Assembly (NCBI GenBank): GCA_016748015.1 | Contig: JAAOMT010000094.1 | Coordinates: forward strand, 252,520-316,519 | Direction: 5' to 3' | Length of the DNA: 64,000 bases | Origin: Geosiphon pyriformis | Lineage: Eukaryota; Glomeromycota; Glomeromycetes; Archaeosporales; Geosiphonaceae | Shown here: positions 45,600-57,100 of the stretch, one piece after another | Layout of the letters: each line of letters begins with the position of its first letter | How positions within the stretch are numbered: position 1 is the first letter of the stretch | The notes under the pieces: generated by a model | Databases searched by the model: none | What the model saw: the letters and a program-made list of their open reading frames with translations, nothing else | Told to the model about the DNA's origin: nothing | Translations under genes and position numbers: made by a program

Positions 45600-47440
45600 T
45601 GAGTGTAAAACTGAGTGAGTTTTTGTTAAACAGAATTTCGGAAAACTAGTTAATTATTGGAATTAGATCTGTTGTTGTTTGTTAAAAAACGATTTTATGA
45701 TGTAAATTGGTTTTGTTGAACCAATCTTCTGGTTGGTACTTAATATTGTTGAGTAAATTGTATCTGATATTGCTGAATTGGTAAAGATTGCTGATATTGT
45801 TGCTGAATTGGTTGTGAAGCTAATTGATAGTAACTGTTTTGATTTTGTGGTCTTGGTGGGTAATAAGTTGGTAATAGGGATTGGTAGTAAGATTGTTGTA
45901 ATGAAAAGTAACATTGATTACTCCTGTTTTGTTGGTCTCTTTGCAATTTCCTGCAATCTCATTTCCAGTGTCCTGAGATTTCACAATAATAACAATTTTG
46001 AGGTTAGTTGTTAGATGGTAATCCAAAGTTGTTTTAGTTGCATCATTGTGGTGATTGATATTTTTGTGGTTGTTGCTGCTGTTGTTGTTGGTTTGTAAAA
46101 TAGTTTTCAATCTTCTTTGTGAGTTGGTCTATCTTTTTTTCAGCTGTTAAGCTGGTTTTTCTAATAGCAAGATTTACAAATTTTGTGTGGTTGGCTTCTT
46201 CTATAGCCATTTCATAATTCTTTGCATGTTGAATAGCAGTGACCAAATCTTTAGGTGAATGGGAATGCACTTTTTTTATGAGTTTGTTTTTTAATCCAGC
46301 AATAAATTGATCCAAAATTTGGGCATCAGAATAGTAGTCATTGGTTTCCAATTGGTGAATTCTTCTGAGAAGTTTGTTGAACTTCTTTAGGTAGGTCATA
46401 ATTGATTCACTTGGTTTTTGTTTAATATTGTGAAAGCAATTTTGGAGAGTAATAGATATGTTATTGTCAGTGAATTGTTATAAGAAAGCATCTTTAAATG
46501 CTTGCCAATTTTCAAAGAGTGTATTCAAGTTTTTAAACCATTCTTCTGCTGTTCCTTGGAGAAAGTATAAAATTGCTTTGAGTATTTTTGCTGTATTCCA
46601 TCCATTTGCATCTCCTGCTTTCTGGACTTTGTTAAGTCATTCTTGTGGACTAATATCATTATTTTCACCAGTAAATTCTGGAATCTTTGCAATATAAGCA
46701 GTTGTTATTTCTTCTTTGTTTTTAATAGTTTCTTCTTGTTTTGATTCAGTTTCTTCACTTTCTAAGCTTTCTGAATAATTATTTTCATTTTTCTGTAAGT
46801 AATCAAGAAGATTGGTGCTAGTTGATATTGGTTCTTGCTGTTGAGTAGAACTTTTTGGTGAAGTGAAATCTTCTGGTCTTGAAAATTGAATAAGAGGTGA
46901 ATTTGGTGTCTGTGATTAAGCAAGTGAAATTGGAAATGGAGTGACTGAAAGTGGAAGTTTGGTGCTGGTTCCTGGTTCTGAAGTTTGCAAGTATTTGGCA
47001 GTTATCTTTGGTGTCTTTGGAGTGTTTGGAGTGGTACTTAAGTGTTGCTTCAGTTTTTGTTTATTTTTGTTATTTGTTTCTGTTTCTAATTCAAAGTCAA
47101 TAGAATATTTAGACTGTACTGGGTAATTTTTTTTACAATACTGGATAATGTTAAAATTAAGTTCTTTGAAGTAGGTGGCAAGTGTTTTACTGTCAAGATT
47201 TTCAGTTTTTAATCATGAATAGTGCACTAAATTATTGTAGAAGTGGCTTCTAACTTCTGAAATGTTGTAATTTCCAAGAAGATAATTGCTGATGCAGTTT
47301 TCAATATACAGATAAAGTGTTCTTTTAACAATTTTAATTCCGTTTGGGATGTTGAATCTCTGCTTGCAATGGGTATAAATTGACTAATAATACTTTAGAG
47401 TTATTGTGTCTGGTGTGATTATCACTTTAAAGTTGTTTTT
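45600..47440 (-). pseudogene. Element C gag
   Basis: The N-terminal domain near 47330-47100 (LLGNYNISEVRSHFYNNLV) aligns with A and B gag. The capsid region is at 46700-46400. An open piece 46399-46043 reads MTYLKKFNKLLRRIHQLETN, DQFIAGLKNKLIKKV, NHTKFVNLAI and a poly-Gln run. A knuckle at about 45995-45950, CYYCEISGHWK-stop-DC, keeps C,C,H,C but has a TGA (CGA type) inside. A Gln/Tyr-rich tail follows. Several stops and frame changes. Confidence 0.85.
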
Positions 47441-47450
47441 GTTGTGTTGT

Positions 47451-47468
47451 TTCTGTAGAAGAGCACCA
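47451..47468 (-). other. Primer-binding site of element C
   Basis: Minus strand TGGTGCTCTTCTACAGAA after the LTR. It shares only the first 8 bases with the A, B and D sites, so the primer may be a different tRNA with the same 3' end. Confidence 0.7.
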
Positions 47469-47470
47469 AA

Positions 47471-47685
47471 TGTTACTGGAGGTTTTTGGTCTCTTTTTTT
47501 AAATGTTGTTAATGTTTGTTTTACTGTAAATTCACGTTCTCAGGAAGTAGTTGAACCTCCAATAACTGAATTTATCTTCAAATTATCTTCTATAATTTGA
47601 ACTGCTGGACTTATAAGTGAAATAGCCAATTCTGTGCCAGTTACTTTATGTAATTATATTATAGTAAATGTCAACTCTTTCTCAG
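47471..47685 (-). repeat. 5' LTR of element C, piece 1 (broken by element A)
   Basis: TGTTACTGGAGG to TCAACTCTTTCTCAG. Equals 38639 to about 38860 of the 3' LTR. The rest of this LTR is 57964-58697; about 20 bases near the junction are missing relative to the intact copy. Confidence 0.93.
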
Positions 47686-48548
47686 TGTTACTCATAGAAT
47701 ATAGGAAATATAGTATTATTAGTCAGTAGATATTAGCCAATCAGATGTAGATGTAATAAATGTGAAATTCTAAGATTTCTTTCAAAGGAATTGCAAGATT
47801 CCAAGAATTTCAAGATTCCCTGATGAGAAATCGCAGAATTCCAGAATTCCAGGATTCTTCTCATCAGAAATTGCAGGATTCCAGAAATTCCAGAATTCCT
47901 GGTGCAAGGAATAGAGAAATTGAGGAATCTCAATTATGTATATATAGCAGTAGGATTAAAAGCTAAAAAAACAAACTTCTCAGTTTAGATTTAATCTAAA
48001 CAACTCTCTAAATCACAATTATCTAATAAATAACTATTTGTTATCTCAAAAACTACGTCTACTATCAACTATTCATGTTGATAGTAATTGATACTTAACC
48101 ACATGGGAACAATAGCTCTTAATCATGGCTATTAATGGGATACTAAATTTGCAAATTGTTTTGGCTTATTGCTTTATATTTTGTTATTTTCTTTATTTTC
48201 TTTGATTTTGTTATTGTACACTAACCAATTGATTAAAAGTGCTGATTACTGATGTCAAAGATTGCCTGGTAAAAGACTCCTGCAAGTGGGTAGGACACAT
48301 ACAGAAGATATGGATTACTTACTAGAGGATTGCCAGCCACCAAGCCAAGAAAAGAATTGACAGACTTGTGAATCTGGGAAGCTACAGATAAAACAACTAT
48401 TGAATCTCTGTCCATTATACAAAGGACTCATTTGGAAAACCTTTAGATACCAATCACTTAAAAATATTATCAACAACACAAGTAGCTTTTGAGCACCAAG
48501 TTATGAATTTGTTATTTGACCTGAGACCCCAAATAATCAACTGTAACA
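47686..48548 (+). repeat. 5' LTR of element A (863 bp)
   Basis: TGTTACTCATAG .. CAACTGTAACA. U3 has the GGAATTCCAG-type repeats (47762-47925); a TATA-like TATATATAGCAGTAGG is at about 47939. Same length as the 3' copy; differences are mostly transitions. Confidence 0.96.
47762..47925. repeat. U3 repeat tract of GAATTCCAGGATTCC-type words (element A)
   Basis: More than ten overlapping copies of ATTCCAGAATTCC/GATTCC words, many locally palindromic (GGAATTCC), just upstream of the TATA-like sequence. Also in the 3' LTR (57180-57340). TTCnnGAA units resemble heat-shock elements, but the spacing is irregular, so a regulatory role is only a guess. Confidence 0.8.
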
Positions 48549-48550
48549 TT

Positions 48551-48567
48551 TGGTGCTCCCTGTGAGG
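48551..48567 (+). other. Primer-binding site of element A
   Basis: TGGTGCTCCCTGTGAGG two bases after the 5' LTR; identical to the site of element D. Confidence 0.85.
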
Positions 48568-48610
48568 TATAATCCTACAGAGAACCAGCACCAACAAACA
48601 CTATTCAAAA

Positions 48611-50420
48611 GTGGCAGAATCAAAAAATATAAGAGCAAACCATTTAGGATTTGCAAAATCTTTATTTCAATACTATTGTCAATACTTGAGATTAAACCAC
48701 AATCATATATCCACCAAATCAGCCTTTAATTTCTATGTCAACAAAAAGATTTTCTCTTTGTTAGGAACACCAGTGAATACTGAATCAGCAAGGGAAACTT
48801 TCTACAGAGAATTAATTCAAAACACCAACTTACTAATAAATCATAATTTCACATTCATTATTACTGAGATCAACAAAGAAATTGAACATCACATCCAACA
48901 AAGATATCCAATTACATATGCTAATAAAGACAAAGGAAAACTACAAACACCAGCAGTAACTCCTAGAAAGATACAACTACCTACTTGGAAGAAGACAAGA
49001 GTTGAATCACCAACCAATCTATTTTATTACTATACACTCAGAAGCACCATCAACATTTTATTAACAAGCATGTCCACATCAAATGCAACTTCAGTATTTG
49101 GATGATTCTCATTCTAAAGTAAACAAAAGAAAACAGAATTATTAGGACCATATGGCAAATACTTTGAAGGATTTAAATTACAATCACCAATGCCATCAGG
49201 AATTCGATCACCGCCGCCTCAATCAGACTTTGGAACCACTACCCCATGAGAACTATCTGAAGAAGAAGAGGAAAAAGAGTTGGAAGATCAAGAATTTACT
49301 TACCAGAACCCGATCACTGAAAACTCGGAAGTCAAAACACCAAATTTTCAAACCCAGCAAAATTTAAAGTTAGAAAACCCAGAAATCAAAACTCCGAATA
49401 TTTAACCACCACCAAATCAGAACAATCAGAACCCCAATCTAATTAATCAACCAGACTTACCTCCTGTTATCGTCATTAACCCACCACTAGTTGAACCGAT
49501 TAGCCAGCCACCACAACAACCACACCAGCAGATTTAACAGCCACTAGTATCACTTCAACAACCACCGCAACCCAACTTAGATTCAATGGCATACACACCA
49601 ATAGCCAAACTCGAGAAATTCACTGGCAAAGAGGACAATGCTTAAGCCTGGATCAATGATGTCACCAAAGCAATTACCACCAATAACTGGGATGATGCCA
49701 GAACCATACAAGTCATCCCCTATTTTTTTAAAAACATGGCAGACTCTTGGTATCACAGTCTAGCCCAGAAATCTCAAAACTTTAATGCCTTTAAGTTAGA
49801 ATTTTTGAGGTATTTTAGTAATAACAACAGCATCAACCGCTTGGCAAGTACTTTCACCACCATCAAACAAGGAGACACAGAAGCAGTCATCACTTACTTG
49901 AGATGCTTCCATAGAAATCTGCACCAAATTCAGGCAATCCAAGCTGAATACTTTACAGTACCACAGATCTTGAACCAATTTATCTGAGGATTGTGCAGTA
50001 GTATCCTCCAGCAAGTACGTTCAATACATCCAGTTGATCTCCCAACTGCCGTGACTCATGCCAGAGATTTTGAAACTGCTTAGTTAGAAGCTAACCATGC
50101 CCAAGCTGTGAATTTAGTAATAAATAGATCATCTGACCTGGATTCCAAGCTAAAACAATTTAGTGACAACATCAATTAGAAACTAAAGGGCTACTTAGCT
50201 AACAATCATGCAATTTATCAGCCATCCCAATGACATAATGATTTAAGAAACATGAATCGTTTCCAGAATCAATCACATCCAGGATCATCCACTAATTAGT
50301 CACGACAGCCAGAAATGTGTGTCTGCTACAACTGTGATAAACAAGGGCATATTAGGACAAACTGCCATACTTATAGCAACTCACGATCAGAAAATCATTA
50401 TTGAAACCCTGATTGCCAGT
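48611..50420 (+). pseudogene. Element A gag
   Basis: The reading is open from 48611 (no clear ATG; AAAAGTGGCAGAATC) with NHLGFAKSLFQYY and VNKKIFSLLG, aligning with B's gag N-terminus. After a Pro/Gln-rich, stop-containing part, the capsid core starts at MAYTPIAKLEKFTG (49588), then ADSWYHSLAQKSQNFNAFKL, ITYLRCFHRNLHQIQ and LNQFI, then TGA (CGA type). A complete CCHC knuckle CYNCDKQGHIRTNC lies at about 50325-50368. Stops at 49645, 49986, 50083 and later are single-transition types. Confidence 0.88.
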
Positions 50421-50900
50421 TTTAGACTCCGAATTACCAATCCAATCAAAAGCAATATCAAAATGCTTACCTGCCTATAATGCAGCAACCAATTTATTAG
50501 TCAACAATATATCAACCACCAATTTATCAGCTGCAGCCATCAACAATTTATTAATTGCAGCCACAAGTTATTTATTAGCCACAGCCTCAAGTAATTTATC
50601 AACTCCAACAAGTTCAAATGCCGCACCAAAACTCAGTTACAATAACATCAGAAAATCCAAGATCCAGAATTACCCAAAACTGGAGATCAGCAATAGTTGT
50701 TAATCAACTGATCCCCAGTTCATTAGGCCAACAATCAGAATCTCGTCAGCAGGATTTGGGTATCAGTTCCATCCAAAACCCAAATTCCCAGAACTATTTA
50801 AGTCTCTTGGTTATCCCAGAAGATGTTACCTCTAACAATCCAGAACTCAATCAACAACCAACAATACTTACCAACAACATCCCACCAGTAATCATCACCA
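50421..50900 (+). pseudogene. Element A gag-pol spacer rich in Gln, Ser and Asn
   Basis: Low-complexity coding-like region with short-period repeats of an AATTTATCAGC/GCAGCCA type (50470-50620), comparable to the tract at 1430-1517 in the A' element. Open in more than one frame, so frame assignment is uncertain; no motif. Confidence 0.5.
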
Positions 50901-50934
50901 ATGACAAGTCTTTAACAGCCATCTTTCCATTTGA

Positions 50935-51440
50935 ACTCGAGGAAGTTATGTCAGTTCTCTTATTTAGTAAAGCAGCTCTAGAAGAAAAACCCATTACTGT
51001 TATGTACACTAATGCGAAAGTTGATGGCCATTCCATCAAGTTAATTCTTGACAGTGATTCAGCAGACAGCATCATCACACAACAACTCATGGATCAATTA
51101 GGTCACTGAGTTGATCAAGCTGTCAGCACTAGAATCATCACTGCCGATGGCACCACAAAAACGCCTATTGGTGAAATTGATGACTTCCCAATTAAAGTTA
51201 ATGGTATCATTACTTCTATCAAAGTCTTGGTGATGGAAGTGACCCAATACCAAGCACTAATGGGCAATGATTAGTTGTCTAAAAACAATGCTATCCTTGA
51301 TTGGACCACACAGGAGCTCCAGCTCAGCCAAAATAGCCAACACACGCGAGTATTGGCAACATGTGGCCATTTCAAACCTAACAATGTCATGACATCAGCA
51401 CTGCTTATTGATCTCGGGAAAGAAAAACTAAAGCCTACTT
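50935..51440 (+). pseudogene. Element A protease
   Basis: IKLILDSDSADSIITQQLMDQLGH, with the active site LDSG changed to LDSD (GGT to GAT), then TGA for CGA. TRIITADGTTKTPIGEIDD and YQALMGND follow, with TAG for the Trp of DWL, then LSKNNAILDW. Frame as in B from protease into the Cys-rich module. Inactive as read. Confidence 0.88.
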
Positions 51441-51839
51441 AGGAGGTGTACCAAGTATCATGGGCCAATGTCAACCACAATGAACTGCCACCAATACTTG
51501 CCTGGGACAACAATAACAATAGAAAGGAGGAACAAGGAAAAAAACCTACCTGTGGAACCACTATCAACACTTGGACTGACAACAAAGACCACCATGACCT
51601 ACCACTAATACTATCATGGAATGACAACCCTAAAAGAAAGCAAAAAGAAGAACTTATCTGGAAAACGGACGACCTAACCTAGACCAACAACAATGAAAAA
51701 GAACCAACACCAAGCTGGGAATGGGAAGAAAACAACAAAGGGAAAGGAAAGGCGAAAGAAGAAAAGCCACTGCCAACAAACCCGTATACTTTCTATCAAT
51801 ACACAACACCACAACAATACATCTATTGCCAACTCAAAC

Positions 51840-52470
51840 TAGTGTGCATCAATTGTGGCAAAAAATTGTTGTTAATGGGCATATGCTGTGATAATGATAA
51901 AGAATATCAGATGACAACCAAGCTCTATTGCCACGCATGTCTTATTGAATGTTTTGGAAGACCAAAACGAATGGGAAAATGGAATAATACACCATGTTTA
52001 GTCTGTAAAGAAACTCTTCTTGATGAAAGAATATGGAATGACATTCCTGAGAGAGGAGGAACGTGCAACATTTCCTGTCAATACACGATCCTCATTAGTG
52101 ACTAGATTGAAAAAGGGACACCAATAGAAGCCATTTGGAGAAGAACTGTACAGTGATTGGACAGTTGTCCACACGATGATGATGAATTATGGCGAATGAC
52201 AATTGCCAACATTAAAGGTGCATCACTAGAAGAAATCAGAACAATTAAAAACAACCCACTAGAACCTATTGAGCTTGACTGGGATGCAGAGCCAGTTATA
52301 AATTTTCTGGAACCAGAAGAGTTCCATAAACACTACCAAAACTTGGCACCCACTAGAAAAGAGCAAGAACAATGGCTAGCATAGTTGAATACCAGACTGT
52401 GTTGCCATTGTTTAATTCTCAGTGACTTTGAATATTGTGACAATTGTGACTTCATTTACAATCTACCACC
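51840..52470 (+). pseudogene. Element A Cys-rich module
   Basis: Open 51842-52105: CINCGKKLLLMGICC, LYCHACLIECFGRPKRMGKW, CLVCKETLLDERIWND and GTCNISCQYTILISD. Then comes an acidic, helical part (52157-52384; TIANIKGASLEEIRTI), then CCHCLILSDFEYCDNCDF (about 52400-52455). At least five CxxC/CxxxC pairs suggest two or three zinc sites. Position between protease and dUTPase is conserved in A, B and C. Not recognised as a known domain. Confidence 0.7.
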
Positions 52471-52739
52471 ACGTATGATCTACATGATCCCCAAAGATAA
52501 AGAACCAATCAGCAGCTGTGCATTGGAGTCAGAATTACTGTTCGATCCCAATTCAAACTCCAACAACAATGACGACGAGAATAACAATTCCAGCTCCATT
52601 CAAAATAGCAATGACAATAACAACAATATCAACACAGATTCAAACTCCAACTCAAACTATGAACAATATATCGTGCTTTCTGATCTTACCAAGGAACAAG
52701 AATTGAAATGGTTCAGTGATAATAATGAAGGTATTATGC

Positions 52740-53160
52740 CAGAATGTGCGCATGATACTGATGCCAGATTTGATTTGAGGTATCCAGGAAAAGATGCCAT
52801 CAAATTGGAACCACATTTATGCATCTGCATTGATCTGAAAATAGTGCTGGAAATCCCAACAACAACAATGGTTCAACTAACATCCCAGAGTAGTTTAGCA
52901 AAAAAGAGATTAAAATAAGAGGAGGAATAATTGATGCAGAATATGTAGGAAATATCATTGCCATGCTACAAAATAACTCAGAAAAGGCCTATATAATAGA
53001 GCCAAACAAAAAGATAGCACAGACAATATTCTTACCTTTGGTTAAGATAGCTCAGTTAGTACTAGTGGGAAACAGGGAAGAGTTAGGAATAACAGCAAAA
53101 GGGATACAGGGATTTGAGTCAACAGATAGAATAGATGTACCAGTTAATATGGCAGAGAAA
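52740..53160 (+). pseudogene. Element A dUTPase-like domain
   Basis: Preceded by an Asn/Ser-rich insert (52545-52660). HDTDARFDLRYPGKDAI (motif 1), SQSSLAKKR (motif 2), a one-base frame change at about 52912, GGIIDAEYVGNI (motif 3, catalytic Asp and Tyr present), NKKIAQTIFLP (motif 4) and KGIQGFESTDRI (motif 5, second Gly changed to Glu). Spacing between motifs fits a trimeric dUTPase of about 130 residues. Homologous to the B and C domains. Confidence 0.9.
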
Positions 53161-53505
53161 AAAATTGTTGGCCAAGAAGAAATTATCTCAACCAGTCAAG
53201 CTATTTCCATTCCACCATATAGCCAGTACATGCTAGCAATAGAAAGGAAAAAAAAGGAACAAGAACAGATTTTTGAAGCTGAAGCAAATCTTTGTGAATC
53301 AGGAAAGATTAGACTAATCAATCTCCACATACCAGCCAAAAGCTATAGCTGCATAAAAATTCCTATCTATAACAATACTGGCAATGTCATCAACATACCA
53401 GAAGGAACTACTATCAGATATTTAACCACAGAAATAGAAGACCAACCACCAAACCCCATTCCAGACTTTCCACAACTTTGTGAATATGTTGACATCACAT
53501 CATAA
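53161..53505 (+). pseudogene. Element A linker domain between dUTPase and RT
   Basis: Open in frame with the second half of the dUTPase: ISTSQAISIPPYSQYMLAIE, then LINLHIPAKSYSCIKIPIYN, IPEGTTIRYL and IPDFPQLCEYVDI. Same order as in B and C. Likely small beta-rich domain(s); function unknown. Confidence 0.6.
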
Positions 53506-53532
53506 ACAATCTATGAATGAGATGAATGTTAT

Positions 53533-54960
53533 TTGCTCCAATCAGAACAATTAGAACAAATGAACATGGGAAATCTAGACCCACTACAATGTATGCAGCT
53601 CAAAATGTTATTTAACAATTTTAATGACATCTTTGTCAGCGAAAATGAGTTTGGCCGAACTGATATTATCCAGCATCAGATCAAGACTGGAAATGCAATG
53701 CTAATCAAACAGCAAGCATACAGAGTACCACCAACCAGCCATGAAATCATTTGTCAAGAGATTAACTGAATGCTTGACAATGGATTACTTCAGCCATTAA
53801 TGAGCCTATGGTTGTCACCAGTAGTACTTGTCCATAAGAAGAATGGAAAAATCCGATTTTGTGTGAACTACAGGAAACTCAATGGTGTAACTCATAGAGA
53901 CAGCTATCCAATTCCACAGATACAAAAACTATTCGATGCTTTTGGTGGAAACAAATAGTTTTCAATGTTAGACTTAAATAATGGTTACTGACAAGTAGCC
54001 ATGGATCTAACTAACAAAGAAAAAACAGCATTCACCACAAGAAAGAAAAATTTTGAATTTGAAGTCATGTCATTTAGCTTGATGAATGCTTCAGCCACAT
54101 TTCAACAGCTAATAGAAATAGTATATACCAGCTTATTATGGAAATCAGTAGTAGTTTATCTGGACAACACCAATGTGTTTTCAAAAACCTTTGATGACCA
54201 TTTATATCATCTCCAACAAGTGTTCAAAAGACTAAGATGAGCAGGATTAAAATTGAATGCAACAAAATGTTTCTTTGGCAAAACAGAACTCAAGTTCTTG
54301 GAGCATATAGTGAGCAAAGATGGCATTAAGATGGATCCAGATAAGATAGAGATAATAAAGAAATTTCCAGTACCAACCAACATGACCAAGTTAAAATCAT
54401 TCTTGGGATTTGCAAGCTACTATTGCCACTTTATCAAAGATTTTTCTAAGATAGCACAGCCATTCAATCAGCTCCAAACCAAGAATGTAAAATATGAATG
54501 GACTAAAACCCAGCAAAAAGCTTTTGACATCTTAAAAAAAAGTTTATTTAAGCTCTGGTATTGATCTATCCAGATCATAGCAAATCATTCATTATTATCA
54601 CTGATGCATCAGGCCAAGCATTGGGAGCAGTATTATCTTAGAGAAGACCAGATAGAAAAGAACATCCAGTTACATATGTCAGCCGAGGTTTAATACCAGC
54701 CAAAAAGAACTATGGAACACCAGAATTAGAACATTTAGCAATTTATTGGGCAGTTATGAAATAAAAAAAATACTTAAGCCAAAAGTTTGAGATATACACA
54801 GACCACAAAGGATTGACATCACTTCAAAAACAAGAATTTGGAGACAGAAGACAGTCAAGATGGAAAATGACACTTTCGCCATATACTTATACCATATATT
54901 ATAAAAAAAGAAAAGACAATGGAAATGCCAATGGTTTGTCATGAATGAGACAAATCTAAG
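53533..54960 (+). pseudogene. Element A reverse transcriptase - RNase H
   Basis: One frame from 53533 to 54564 with stops at 53767, 53956, 53989 and 54238, all TGG/CGA/CAA-type transitions. SPVVLVHKKNGKIRFCVNY, FSMLDLNNGY (motif A Asp kept), EVMSFSLMNASATFQQL and VVVYLDNTNVFSK (motif C YLDD changed to YLDN). Thumb: LKLNATKCFF, SKDGIKMDPDKIE; connection: FLGFASYYCHFIKDF. RNase H (other frame): IITDASGQALGAVLS, LIPAKKNYGTPELEHLAIYW and IYTDHKGL, with its acidic residues present. Confidence 0.93.
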
Positions 54961-55049
54961 AACATTTTGACCCAAAAATATAATAAAACTAGAACAATAC
55001 CAACAAAAAATAGAACAAAAGATGAACACACAAAAATACCAACAACTTT

Positions 55050-56402
55050 AACATTATATAAATACTTAACAGTTTAAGGAAAAATTATCTCAACTGAAAC
55101 AAAAGAGGATCAAACAACAATCAAAATATTTTATCACTCATCAAAATAGACTTTATCGGAAGAACAGAAAAGATTCAGATCAATTAATCAAAGTAATTAC
55201 AGAACTGAAAAAAGAGACAATACTGTTTAACATGCACTCAGATCCAACTGCAGGACATTTTCATAAAGAAGCAACCATAGAAAGAACCAAAAAGAGATAC
55301 TATTGGCCATCAATGTATCCAAATATCATACAATATGTGCAAAATTGTAATACTTGTCAAAGAAAAGAAGGAACAAGACCTAGCAAACCATTAAGACCAA
55401 TTAAAGTGGGACAACCATTTGACTGCATTGGAATCGACTTAGTTGGATCATTGACAATTACCAGCAGAGACAACAGATATATTGCAGTAGCCATGGACTA
55501 TCTTACTAAATGGCCAGAAGCAAAAGCAATTCAAAAAGCGGATGCAGAATTCATTGCTGAATTTGTTCATTAAGAATTAATCTGCTGACATGGATGTCCA
55601 AAAGAATTATTGTTAGATCAAGGAACTCACTTTGTGAACAGAACACTAGTAGAACTAAGTCAAAGATTTGGAGTTAAGAGACTATTGTTATCACCATACC
55701 ATCCACAAACCAATGGACTAGTTGAAAGATTCAATAGAATACTGTGTGAAGCAGTTGCCAAGATCAGTCAAAAAAACCAAAATGAATGGGATTTGTTTAT
55801 ACCATCAATACTATTTACTTATCAGACAATGAAGCAAGACACTACACAAACAACACCATTTGAATTAGTATACAGTAGAACAGCAACACTACCAGTTGAG
55901 ATAGAAGTCAACACTTATCTAACAGAACCAATAATTGTAAACAATTTTCAGGAAATATTACTAAAAAAAACATCTGATTTGATGAAAACTCTAAAAAACA
56001 AGCAATGAAGAGCAGCTGATAACATTAAAAAGGCACAAGAGAAACAAAAAAAGAGGCACGATAACCAACTACTAGACAAACCAGTTGAATTCAAGATTGG
56101 AGACAAAGTACTTTTATATCATACTAAAGCGGAAAAACAATGGAATGGGAAATTTAACCCCAAATGGGACAGACCATTTCACATAGAAGAAATTCTAGGA
56201 AATAGAGCTTACAAATTAAGACTGGACAACAAAATTTTAGCCAAAGCAGCACATGGTAATCAACTGAAACCATATTACCAGATAGCATCAGCATTTACCA
56301 ATAACATTCCACAACTGAAAGTACAAAGAATACTAATCCAACCAGATAAGATTCTACAAGACCTAGAACCAATTATTATCATTAACAATAACACGTCCAA
56401 TT
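55050..56402 (+). pseudogene. Element A integrase with complete D,D,E residues
   Basis: Zinc domain HSDPTAGHF .. CNTCQ; core GIDLVGSL (Asp), LLLDQGTHFVN (Asp) and GLVERFNRIL (Glu). It is open from 55232 to 55573, with stops at 55571 and 55586 (CGA type), then open 55610-56008. C-terminal KIGDKVLLYHTKAE .. WDRPFHIEEILGNRAYKL to IIIINNN, stopping with TGA at 56402. The catalytic core residues survive although the frame is cut. Confidence 0.93.
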
Positions 56403-57087
56403 GATCGACAAAAAGAATATATAAGAACATGGTTGATGTGACAGAAAAAATCAGAAAAATGGAAATTATGAACAATATTCATTCACTAGCCCAACAAATT
56501 TTTTAATTAATTCAACACCAGAAAATGAAAATTACAATCAATCAACAAACCATTCATTACAAAAATATGGCAAAGAGACCACAACACAAAGCACAGAAAA
56601 ACTTAAAAATGTTGTTGACAAGATCATGACCAAGATAAAATTGGCCATAAAAGAACAACAAATAGTCGGATTACACTAAGAACTTATCAAAGAAACTTGG
56701 ACTTGGTAGACACAACAATTTCTGAAAAACTATTGTTATTTTCACTTGGGACAACACATAAATATCCAGAATTTATACACTGACAAAACAAAATGGTTAT
56801 TTAACACAATAATACTGAGACAACTGGAACAATTTGTGGGAAAGAACAATCTAAACACACAAGCTTGAGCCATTTACCAGCTATATATGAGATTTCAAAA
56901 CCAACCAGAAATCTTACTTAACACAGCAATGGATACAGTTACGAGTAATCAATTAGGAAAAATAATCAATGCCCAATTTAAAGAACTACAAACTAAAATA
57001 ACACAAGTAATACTTGAAAAAAAAGTTCAAGAAATAATTCAAGAAGGGGAATTAAAGGAATTAAATTTTGATGAAACTCAATATTAA
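56403..57087 (+). pseudogene. Element A post-integrase extension
   Basis: In frame after the TGA: KRIYKNMVDVTEKIRKMEIM, then a decayed middle. An open C-terminal piece at 56887-57087 reads MRFQNQPEILLNTAMDTVT, INAQFKELQTKITQVILEKK and ELNFDETQY, ending with TAA at 57085-57087 right before the polypurine tract. The FQ..P-LLN and QFK-LQ-I blocks align with B (FQHCPNVLLN, QQFKDLQKAI). Function unknown. Confidence 0.68.
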
Positions 57088-57100
57088 AAGGAGAGAATAA

